Assembly: GCA_016744995.1 (NCBI GenBank)
Contig: JADGDG010000017.1
Coordinates: 1 to 64,000 of the forward strand
DNA from: Gammaproteobacteria bacterium
Lineage (GTDB): Bacteria > Pseudomonadota > Gammaproteobacteria > GRL18
DNA: 64,000 nt
Direction of reading: 5' to 3'
Below, piece after piece: positions 37,231-45,120 of this stretch (the first letter of the stretch is position 1; each line of letters opens with the position of its first letter). Under the pieces are notes generated by a model. That model saw only the letters and a program-made list of their open reading frames with translations. It was not told the origin of the DNA and ran no database searches. Made by a program: the position numbers and the translations under genes.

Positions 37231-40200
37231 ATGCCGTCAAAATTACAAAAAAAATCAAATAATAAAGCATTTTTCGTCGCCATTGGAGCCTCTGCCGGAG
37301 GTCTTGAAGCCTTAAGTACTTTGGTTAGCCATCTGCCCGACAACTTAGGTTACTACTACGTTGTCGCACAACATTGTGCTCCAGACAGAGAGTCCCTGCT
37401 GCCTGAATTACTCAGTCATAGAAGCAAGCTGCCGGTCATTGCTCTTGAAGACATGACGACGCCTGAGCCTGATACACTTTATGTCATTACAGGTAATCAT
37501 GATGCGGTAATTGAAAATGGTCGTATTATTTTATTATCTCCCATGGAAAAAAATACAGCCCAACCCAATATCAATCGACTGTTTAACTCACTCGCAGTAA
37601 GTGAAGGCAGTCAGGCAGTTGGTATTATTTTGTCAGGTACAGGAAATGACGGTACCAGCGGGCTGATAGCCATAAAGTCTGCTGAAGGCGTGACTATTGC
37701 ACAAGATCCAACTACAGCCAGCCATGAAGTAATGCCCCTGACCAGTATCCAGGCCCATGCTGTTGATATTGTTTTACCTCCTGATGCAATAGCCCAACGT
37801 CTTGAAGAAATATGCCGGGGAAATCTGACCTTTTCCAATCGTGCCAGCAGTCCATCTGAACATGTCGCCTATCACAAAATAATTCAACTAACTCACAAGA
37901 ATTCCGGTCTGGATCTGGCACAATACAAACCCTCAACAATTTCACGCCGTATTCATCGCCGGATGGAACAAAATAAAATATCTAATATGGTCGATTATGC
38001 TGCGTTTCTGGAACAGCATGAGGATGAATCTGATCAATTTATTGCCGATGTGTTAATTCCAGTGACTGAATTTTTCAGGGATACATCACCTTTTGAGAAA
38101 TTATCTGAAACCATTCAGAAAATGGTCACTGAACATCAGAGCAATGAACCAATTCGAATATGGATAGCAGGCTGTGCAACAGGCGAGGAAGCCTATAGTA
38201 TTGCTATTTTAATGGAGGAGGCTCGAAAACATTGTGAATCGGTTTTTTCTTATCAGATTTTTGCCACAGATCTCGATGAAAAATCTTTAAAAACAGCACG
38301 TTTTGGAAGGTATACAAAAGAAACGCTGTCTAACTTACCTTTTACTTTTTTACAAAAATATTTTTCAAAGAAAGGCAATACTTATCAGATCATAGAAAAA
38401 ATTCGCAACCAGATTACTTTTGCTCATCACAATTTAATTAAAGAGCCTCCCTTCTCACGTATTAATTTAATCAGCTGCCGTAATCTTCTTATCTACTTTA
38501 ATTCTGTATTGCAAAAGCAGATCAATGATGTTTTTCACTATTCTCTTTTATCAAATGGCATACTTTTCTTAGGAATTTCTGAAGCAGTTAATGACAATAC
38601 TTTATTTAATTGTCTGAATAAGAATGCCCGCCTCTATCAGAAAAAACCATTATCCCATAAACGAATTACACTGCCGTTTATGCATTTTCCAGTTAAAAGT
38701 ATTTCAACAGCCTCTATTCCAAGCCACAAACAAGAACAGGAAGTTGAACTGGAAAATATTATATTTAAAGAATTAAGTAAACACTTTGCACCAGCCAGTG
38801 CAATTATCGATGAACATAATAAAATTCATTATATTACTGATGATGCTAAAGACTTTTTACAATTTCGTGGCGGTGACACGGATCTGCTTATATTTAGTTT
38901 AATCAATAGTGCTCTGCAGGCTGAGCTGAAAGCATTGTTATATAAAATGAGAAGGCTTAATACACAGGTTAAAGGTAATAGCCATAAACTATCAGGAAGT
39001 ATAACGCTATCTAAAAAGAACCCCAATCAACAAATTCAATTAATCGTCACCCCCTTTAGTGATATTGAATTAAATTGGGCTATTATTTCATTTGTCAATC
39101 ATGAAAAAGAAACATTAGAGCAAAACAAAGAATTAGCTCAGGCCAACTCCTCCAGTCAACATCGAACTCAGCAATTAGAACAGGAATTAACAGCAACTCA
39201 GGAAACATTACAGACTGTAATACAGGAGTTAGAAACCGCAAACATCCAGCTGCAGGAATCTAATGAAGAATTGCAAATAATTAATGAAGAGCTGCAATCA
39301 TCCAACGAAGAGCTGCAAACCACCAATGAAGAACTCCAGTCAACCAATGAAGAATTACAATCAACCAATGAAGAACTATTAACCGTCAATGATGAAATTC
39401 AACAGAAAAATGTATTAATCGCCACACATGAAATCAACGCCCAGGTCACATTGAATGCTATAAGTGATGCAGTGGTCCGACTAAATCAGGATATGGAGGT
39501 TATTTATTTTAACCAGAAAGCACGCTCACTGATTGATACCTCTCTGACAAGTCTGATTGATTGTCAACTATCTCATATTCTGCCCCTTGTCAGTGAAGAA
39601 AATGCTACACCGATTAATTTTCAAATGTATATCGATAAGGCTTCTCATATTGCTGTACTGAGCCTGGCATCTACCATCAGACACATTGAATTTCAAGTAA
39701 CTTCATTCATTCAATCTGATGTACAGGGCTTTGTTGTGGTTTTCCGCGATGTATCTCAAAGAGTTCATATTGAAAAACAAATCCAGTGGGAAAACAAGCA
39801 TGATCCACTGACAGGGCTGGTTAATCGTCATGAACTTTTTAATCGCCTCGAACTGGCAATTGAGCGAACCCGTCAATACTCGCAAAAACACGCCCTTTTA
39901 TTCCTGGATCTGGATCAGTTTAAACTGGTCAATGACAGTTGCGGTCATCTGGCTGGTGATGAATTATTGTCTCAACTGAGTCACAAACTTTCAGAATCAA
40001 TTCGCAGCCGGGATACGCTGGCTCGTTTAGGAGGTGATGAGTTTGCTATTCTGGTTGAAAATTGTCCCGTTGAGCAGGCAGAGTATATTGCCGAAAATAT
40101 TATTAAAGAGGTCAATGAGTTCCGCTTCACCTTTAATAAAAAACTGTTTCGCATCGGAATTTCAATTGGTATTACTTTAATTACAGACAGTATTCAAACA

Positions 40201-41100
40201 CCCCAGGAAATATTAAGCCTGGCTGATGCTGCCTGTTACGGTGCTAAAGATGCAGGGCGTAACCAGATCAATTTAATCAATTGTAATAAAGAAAGTGATA
40301 TTGATCTGCATCATCAAATTATGCAGACCTCTATAATTCATGAAAGCCTTGAATGTGACAATTTTGGTCTGTTTTTTCAACCAATTGTTGCCACACAAAA
40401 CAAAAATAATACCATATGGGAGGTACTGATACGTATGCGCGGTAAAAGTGACTCCGAGTGGTTATTACCCGGTTCTTTTTTGCCCGTTGCTGAACGCTTT
40501 AATATTGCTGATAAAATTGATTGCTGGGTTTTTTCCCGCCTTTGTCAGCTCCTTACCAATAATCATGCTAAAGAACAGGGCAACCAATTACCGACCATTT
40601 GTATTAATTTATCTGGCCAGACAATTATACAAACTGACTTAGCAGAGTTTTTTATTCGTGAGATACAAAATACCGGTGTTGCACCTAATAAATTCTGCTT
40701 TGAGATCACCGAAACTGCAGCTATTTCTCGTTTTCACCAGGCCATTAAATTTATTCATAAACTCAAAGAAATCGGCTGTCTTTTCTCTCTGGATGATTTT
40801 GGTTCAGGTATGAGTTCTTTTGGTTATTTACGTCAGCTTCCCATTGATTTTTTGAAAATTGACGGAGATATTGTTAAGGATATTAAAGACGATTTATTGG
40901 ATCTCACTATTGTGGAGTCTATTCACCAAATTGCTCAAGTCATTGATGTCACCACTATTGCAGAATTTGTTGAAACAGAAATAATTAAAAATAAATTAAC
41001 CGGCATTGGCATTGATTACTTACAGGGCTATTATTTTAGCCGCCCTATCCCGTCAGAGCAATGGCTTCAAAAAATTGGTTTAACTCGTGCTATTGAGTAG
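37231..41100 (+). CDS. CheB-CheR-PAS-GGDEF-EAL fusion protein
   Basis: 1289 residues. The CheB methylesterase domain (12-195) has Ser21 in GASAGG, His48 and Asp near 139 in TGNDGTSG. The CheR methyltransferase domain (205-470) has the SAM motif WIAGCATGEEAYS near 312. A long coiled coil (about 625-735) is built of ELQ-S/T-S/T-N-E heptads. A PAS-like domain follows (740-850). The GGDEF domain keeps GGDEF at 934-938 and an RxxD I-site at 925-928. The EAL domain carries EVL at 1064-1066 with NLSGQ, ETE and DDFGSG intact, so it may still cleave c-di-GMP. No transmembrane segment or receiver is seen. This joins chemotaxis-type methylation enzymes to c-di-GMP turnover. It is divergent from the synthase and convergent with the response regulator at 41146. 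Confidence 0.9.
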   Translation: MPSKLQKKSNNKAFFVAIGASAGGLEALSTLVSHLPDNLGYYYVVAQHCAPDRESLLPELLSHRSKLPVIALEDMTTPEPDTLYVITGNHDAVIENGRIILLSPMEKNTAQPNINRLFNSLAVSEGSQAVGIILSGTGNDGTSGLIAIKSAEGVTIAQDPTTASHEVMPLTSIQAHAVDIVLPPDAIAQRLEEICRGNLTFSNRASSPSEHVAYHKIIQLTHKNSGLDLAQYKPSTISRRIHRRMEQNKISNMVDYAAFLEQHEDESDQFIADVLIPVTEFFRDTSPFEKLSETIQKMVTEHQSNEPIRIWIAGCATGEEAYSIAILMEEARKHCESVFSYQIFATDLDEKSLKTARFGRYTKETLSNLPFTFLQKYFSKKGNTYQIIEKIRNQITFAHHNLIKEPPFSRINLISCRNLLIYFNSVLQKQINDVFHYSLLSNGILFLGISEAVNDNTLFNCLNKNARLYQKKPLSHKRITLPFMHFPVKSISTASIPSHKQEQEVELENIIFKELSKHFAPASAIIDEHNKIHYITDDAKDFLQFRGGDTDLLIFSLINSALQAELKALLYKMRRLNTQVKGNSHKLSGSITLSKKNPNQQIQLIVTPFSDIELNWAIISFVNHEKETLEQNKELAQANSSSQHRTQQLEQELTATQETLQTVIQELETANIQLQESNEELQIINEELQSSNEELQTTNEELQSTNEELQSTNEELLTVNDEIQQKNVLIATHEINAQVTLNAISDAVVRLNQDMEVIYFNQKARSLIDTSLTSLIDCQLSHILPLVSEENATPINFQMYIDKASHIAVLSLASTIRHIEFQVTSFIQSDVQGFVVVFRDVSQRVHIEKQIQWENKHDPLTGLVNRHELFNRLELAIERTRQYSQKHALLFLDLDQFKLVNDSCGHLAGDELLSQLSHKLSESIRSRDTLARLGGDEFAILVENCPVEQAEYIAENIIKEVNEFRFTFNKKLFRIGISIGITLITDSIQTPQEILSLADAACYGAKDAGRNQINLINCNKESDIDLHHQIMQTSIIHESLECDNFGLFFQPIVATQNKNNTIWEVLIRMRGKSDSEWLLPGSFLPVAERFNIADKIDCWVFSRLCQLLTNNHAKEQGNQLPTICINLSGQTIIQTDLAEFFIREIQNTGVAPNKFCFEITETAAISRFHQAIKFIHKLKEIGCLFSLDDFGSGMSSFGYLRQLPIDFLKIDGDIVKDIKDDLLDLTIVESIHQIAQVIDVTTIAEFVETEIIKNKLTGIGIDYLQGYYFSRPIPSEQWLQKIGLTRAIE
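39244..39396 (+). repeat. In-gene 21-bp/7-residue repeat encoding coiled coil
   Basis: About six tandem copies of a 21-base unit, variants of AATGAAGAACTGCAA plus six bases, encode ELQ-S/T-S/T-N-E heptads. It is a coding repeat typical of the linker in CheB-CheR fusions, not a mobile element. Confidence 0.8.
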
Positions 41101-41145
41101 AGCACCTGCACCAGTAGCATGGATGAAATACCCATACTTCCAGAA

Positions 41146-42165
41146 TTATTGAGTTTGCTTATATTTTTTGAGTTGTTCTTTAAGGTTTATAATCTCAAGC
41201 CCTTGCTTGTGGCTTATTTTTTGTAAGTTTGTCACCATAGAGATAATATCAAATAATTTTGTAATATTTAGAGCCAGAGTACCTAATAAGAGACTGGTGC
41301 CTTCAACTTCAAATTGCGCTGTTAAGCCAATCATAAAACCATGCCAGCGGTGCCCTGACATAGGAACAACTGTATAGACAGATGTTTGTAATACATTCGT
41401 CATAGGTACCTTGTGAACCAGATCCTGAAGAATTTTATCAAAGTTATTTTTCTTTATATAATCTTCCTCAAAACAGCCTAAGCCCACTTTGAGTGCAATC
41501 CTGTCATCTTCAACCCGAACAATTAGAATATCTTTAGTTTCTAAAAAGGTAGAAATATGCTCAATCACCTGATTTAAAAAAGGGTAAATTTGATCTTCCC
41601 TGTATTGAGAAATATTCAATTCATGGCATTTATCAATCATTAATTCAAAAGCAGAAACCATGCCCCGAACCTTTGCTTCCAGATTCCAACGCATTGAGAG
41701 AGAATCAGATAACTGTAATATTTCTTCATCATCAAAAGGTTTTTTTAGATAAAGCAGGCGATCAGTAAAGCGTACCTGTCTTACAATCTGGGCAATACTG
41801 GTATCTGAATAGGCTGTAACCACGATAATTTCTACAAAAGAATCAATCTTACGGATTTCCTGAGCAGTTTTTGCTCCATCCCAGCCGGGAGGCATACGCA
41901 TATCTGTAAAAATCACGCTATATGGTTTACCACGTTCTAATGCGGTACGAACTTTATTAAAACCCTCTTCACCCTGTCGCGCAGTGTCAACTTGAAAACA
42001 ACGAATTCGATTGTGTTTGGAGGAAGAATCATCTTCCATAAGCTTTGCAAGGCTCGCCAGATTTTCTGAGTTTTTAGGTGCATCTGCATTTGTTAATACC
42101 GATGAAAAAATATCCAGTATGCACTGATCATCGTCAATAATTAGAACTCGATTATTGTAATCCAT
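41146..42165 (-). CDS. Response regulator with uncharacterised C-terminal domain
   Basis: 339 residues. The N-terminal receiver spans about 1-160 with Asp11-13 acidic pocket, phospho-acceptor Asp88 in FTDMRMPPGWDG and Lys near 143 in YLKKPFD. The receiver is longer than usual because of an insert at about 28-60. The C-terminal half (about 175-320) shows no DNA-binding or enzymatic motif; a coiled coil ends the protein. The receiver is closely similar to that of the kinase at 43378 (MPPGWDG, insert, LLYLRKPFD), so they belong to one family. AGGA lies eight bases before the ATG. It is the last gene of the leftward signalling run that also contains the kinase at 42403 and the receiver remnant. 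Confidence 0.85.
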   Translation of the reverse strand: MDYNNRVLIIDDDQCILDIFSSVLTNADAPKNSENLASLAKLMEDDSSSKHNRIRCFQVDTARQGEEGFNKVRTALERGKPYSVIFTDMRMPPGWDGAKTAQEIRKIDSFVEIIVVTAYSDTSIAQIVRQVRFTDRLLYLKKPFDDEEILQLSDSLSMRWNLEAKVRGMVSAFELMIDKCHELNISQYREDQIYPFLNQVIEHISTFLETKDILIVRVEDDRIALKVGLGCFEEDYIKKNNFDKILQDLVHKVPMTNVLQTSVYTVVPMSGHRWHGFMIGLTAQFEVEGTSLLLGTLALNITKLFDIISMVTNLQKISHKQGLEIINLKEQLKKYKQTQ

Positions 42166-42234
42166 TTTTTAATCCTAAGTTTATGATGGCCAGAGTCTAG
42201 TAAAAAAAGTGTCAACTATTGCCTTGCAATAATT

Positions 42235-42375
42235 TTACCTGACTTTCCAACTGTGTAATGTGCTTATTTTTTCATCTAATTCTGAATGTAAATCTGAAAG
42301 TGTCACCACTGTTTCAAATATTGTCAGAATTCCAGGCTCATCATCAATGACTAAAACACGATTATTATAAAGCAG
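42235..42375 (-). pseudogene. Truncated receiver-domain remnant
   Basis: Read leftward, an open stretch of 46 codons gives LLYNNRVLVIDDEPGILTIF and then degenerate sequence before a TAA. It aligns with the first 24 residues of the neighbouring regulator (DYNNRVLIIDDDQCILDIF). There is no ATG; GGAG lies a normal distance before a CTG at 42375. The phospho-acceptor Asp and the rest of the receiver are missing. It is the leftover of a duplicated response regulator gene, between the kinase at 42403 and the intact copy at 41146. Confidence 0.75.
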
Positions 42376-42402
42376 TATATTTCTCCAAAATTACAGTTTC
42401 AC

Positions 42403-43326
42403 TTATGAATTCAAGGGTAAGTAAATTGTAAAATCTGCTCCTTTTCCTTCTCCATCACTAAAAGCAGAGATCTGTCCACCAATATTGTGTAGAAAACTAG
42501 CACAAAAGTGAAGACCAAATCCTGACCCGGCTTCTTTAGTGGAATAACCAAAATCAAAAAAATTCGGTTCCATTTCCGGAGTAAAACCCACCCCGCTGTC
42601 GATTATTTTGATTACTATCATATCTTCATTTTTTATAGAATCATCAACATAGGATTGAAAAGTAATAATTTTTTTACTCTGAGGATTTAAGTCAATTGAC
42701 TCGTAGGCATTTTTTAATAAATTAACCAGAATTTGTAATAACTTTGATTCCTGAATTTTTAAATGTGGAAGAATATTAATTTCTTTTTTAATTGTAATTC
42801 CCCGTTTCCTGATAGATTCACTTTGCATACTAATGGCATCATCAATAATTTGAGAAACACTGACTTCACAATAATCAACATTGAGATGGGAGTATCGCAT
42901 ATGTAAGGCAATAATACTGGCAATATGCTCTTGTTTATCTCGAATTTTTTCAATATCATTAATATTTTGAGCATATTCTTCAATCAGACTATCTGGCAAA
43001 ATTTGTATAATTTTCAGTATTTTTTGTTTTTCACTATCAGATAAATTACAGCTCGGGATCATTTCCTCTAAAGGCAATAATATTTTTTTTATGTGTTTTC
43101 GTAGTGGACTATCATCAAGACGTTTCAACAACACTGAAAGAACTATTTTAGAGGGGGTCAGTATATTTCCGATATTATGTAAGACACCCACAGACATTTC
43201 TACCATGCCTGTTTCAAATTCCTGATTCAATAATTTTTTCTGGGCTTGAGCCAGTTCATATTTAAGTTCTTGTATCTGATCATTAAGCTGCTTATATTCA
43301 TCACTATGAATTATTTCATTTGTCAT
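42403..43326 (-). CDS. Soluble sensor histidine kinase without input domain
   Basis: 307 residues: a short coiled coil (about 10-38), a dimerisation/phospho-acceptor helix GVLHNIGNILTP with His50, and a HATPase domain with N-box LLKNAYES, G1 DSGVGF and G2 GSGFGLHFCASFL. There is no sensor, membrane or receiver domain, so it probably relays signals from partners. The HNIGN-x-LTP phospho-box is shared with the giant kinase at 18436 and is unlike the HE-x-N/R-TPL form of ordinary HisKA. GGA sits seven bases before the ATG. It lies 51 nt after the kinase at 43378 and directly before the receiver remnant, which may have been its partner. Confidence 0.88.
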   Translation of the reverse strand: MTNEIIHSDEYKQLNDQIQELKYELAQAQKKLLNQEFETGMVEMSVGVLHNIGNILTPSKIVLSVLLKRLDDSPLRKHIKKILLPLEEMIPSCNLSDSEKQKILKIIQILPDSLIEEYAQNINDIEKIRDKQEHIASIIALHMRYSHLNVDYCEVSVSQIIDDAISMQSESIRKRGITIKKEINILPHLKIQESKLLQILVNLLKNAYESIDLNPQSKKIITFQSYVDDSIKNEDMIVIKIIDSGVGFTPEMEPNFFDFGYSTKEAGSGFGLHFCASFLHNIGGQISAFSDGEGKGADFTIYLPLNS

Positions 43327-43377
43327 TTTTTTCCAGTATCTAATGGTTTAAATCAGTTGCAATTAATTATCATTAGC

Positions 43378-45120
43378 TTACCTGTCACCATAGGGAAGCT
43401 GTATTTTAAAACAGGTTCCTTTACCGGGTTTTGAGTTAACACTTATATATCCATTATGATTTTCTGTCACAATAAAATAGGATAGGGATAACCCAAGACC
43501 AGTTCCAACACCAACATCTTTAGTTGTAAAAAATGGATCGAAAATTCTTTTCTGAATTTCTTCACTAATACCCGGTCCATTATCTTTTATTTCCAGACAG
43601 GCAAATGAATCCTGTTTAAAAAGTTTAATATGGAGAGCGGGTTTATGCCCTGCCGGCATATTCTGCATTGACTGTGCTGCATTTTTTAATAAGTTCATAA
43701 TAACCTGCTCAATCTTGCTTCTTATACAGGTCGCAGGTGGCATAGATGAATCATAATCTGTTTCTATATCAAAATCACGGAAACGATAAGTTTTCTGCAT
43801 ATCATAATCATTCATTGACAAATGAATGGCCTCATCAACTAATTCCGCTAGATTTTCCTTCACCGTTGCACTGCTCTGATGGCTGAAACTCAGCATACCT
43901 TTGACCAGTTTAGAAGTTTGGCTACCACATTCTCTGATGCCCGACAGCAATTGAATAATACCTCGCTGCAGCAGATAGTCATAAATATTTTTTATGTCGG
44001 TGCCACATGCATCAGCTTGCTGCTGATTTTTTTTATTATCAGGGGCAATACGATTAGCAATAACCTGAGCATTTTGAATAATGCTGCCCAAGGGGGTATT
44101 AATTTCATGAGCCATGCCCGCTGCCAATCCGCCCACCGTTAACATTTTATCTGACTGCAATAGAGCTTCTTCCAGCCTCACTTTTTCACTAATATCATCA
44201 ATACGAATTATTGCACTGCTTTTTAGTGTATTATTTTCTTCTGAAATAGAAAGTGGATAAATAATAATGTCACAGAGTATTGATTTTTTTTTGCTGGCAT
44301 TCTGACCGTTTTTTAAAATTTTGCCCTTATAATCAAAAGAAAATTTTTCTTTTTTCTCCACGGTTGAGCGAATTGCTGCATGATAAATCAAATGGTTGAT
44401 ACCTTTCAGGGCAGGCAATACTATTTCTATCGGTTGATTAAGCACAGCCTCATAGGGAATACCTGTAAATTCTTCAGCTTGTGTATTCCAGTGAGTGATA
44501 TACCCTTCTCCAGTAACCCCGATGAGCATTGAGGGCATGGAATCAATAATACCGCTAAGGTAATGTCTGCCCTGTTGATTTTCATAAAGCAGTTTTTCAA
44601 TATCATGACGCTGTTGTCTTTCCTGCTTATAAAGTTTCCATTTTGTCGTCAATTGTAATGCTATCTGTGTCAACTCTTCATTGTCAAATGGCTTTCTCAA
44701 ATATAATAGTTTATCCGGTGCACCAATATCTCGAACAATCTGGCTTCTTGGCACATCAGTATACGCTGTGACAATTACAATCTCAATTTCAGGATCAATT
44801 GCCCGTATTTTCTGTGCTGTTTTTATCCCATCCCAGCCTGGCGGCATTCTCACATCAATAAAGGCCACTGCATACATTCGACATGAGGACTTTTCTTCCA
44901 GTATATGCTCAAATGCCTCTTTACCCTGTGCAAAAAAAGATAACTCATAATCCTCAGAATGAGTGTAATCATCTGCTTTATCTAAGCCATCATCACTAGA
45001 AAACATATCCAGTAACTGCTTAAGTTCAGTTTTTGGAACAGGCTTAGGTGCCAGGACAGTTTGGTAAGCCGTCCATAATTCCTGATCATCATCAACAATA
45101 AGAACTCGTTCTCTATTCAT
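43378..45120 (-). CDS. Receiver-PAS-histidine kinase
   Basis: 580 residues: an N-terminal receiver (about 1-160, Asp89 in FIDVRMPPGWDG, Lys in YLRKPFD), PAS (about 185-310), a HisKA helix with AAGMAHEINTPLGS (His near 337) and HATPase (about 455-578; N-box LLKNAAQS, G1 DNGPGIS, G2 GVGTGLGLS). It has no membrane segment. The N-terminal receiver suggests that an upstream kinase modulates this kinase. Its start overlaps the preceding gene by eight bases (ATGAATAG), so the two are translationally coupled. Its receiver is a paralogue of that at 41146. Confidence 0.9.
   Translation of the reverse strand: MNRERVLIVDDDQELWTAYQTVLAPKPVPKTELKQLLDMFSSDDGLDKADDYTHSEDYELSFFAQGKEAFEHILEEKSSCRMYAVAFIDVRMPPGWDGIKTAQKIRAIDPEIEIVIVTAYTDVPRSQIVRDIGAPDKLLYLRKPFDNEELTQIALQLTTKWKLYKQERQQRHDIEKLLYENQQGRHYLSGIIDSMPSMLIGVTGEGYITHWNTQAEEFTGIPYEAVLNQPIEIVLPALKGINHLIYHAAIRSTVEKKEKFSFDYKGKILKNGQNASKKKSILCDIIIYPLSISEENNTLKSSAIIRIDDISEKVRLEEALLQSDKMLTVGGLAAGMAHEINTPLGSIIQNAQVIANRIAPDNKKNQQQADACGTDIKNIYDYLLQRGIIQLLSGIRECGSQTSKLVKGMLSFSHQSSATVKENLAELVDEAIHLSMNDYDMQKTYRFRDFDIETDYDSSMPPATCIRSKIEQVIMNLLKNAAQSMQNMPAGHKPALHIKLFKQDSFACLEIKDNGPGISEEIQKRIFDPFFTTKDVGVGTGLGLSLSYFIVTENHNGYISVNSKPGKGTCFKIQLPYGDR

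Noticed and set aside
39198..39389. Leftward Ser-rich frame inside the CheB-CheR gene
   Set aside because: It mirrors the coiled-coil heptad repeat of the real gene and has no independent support.
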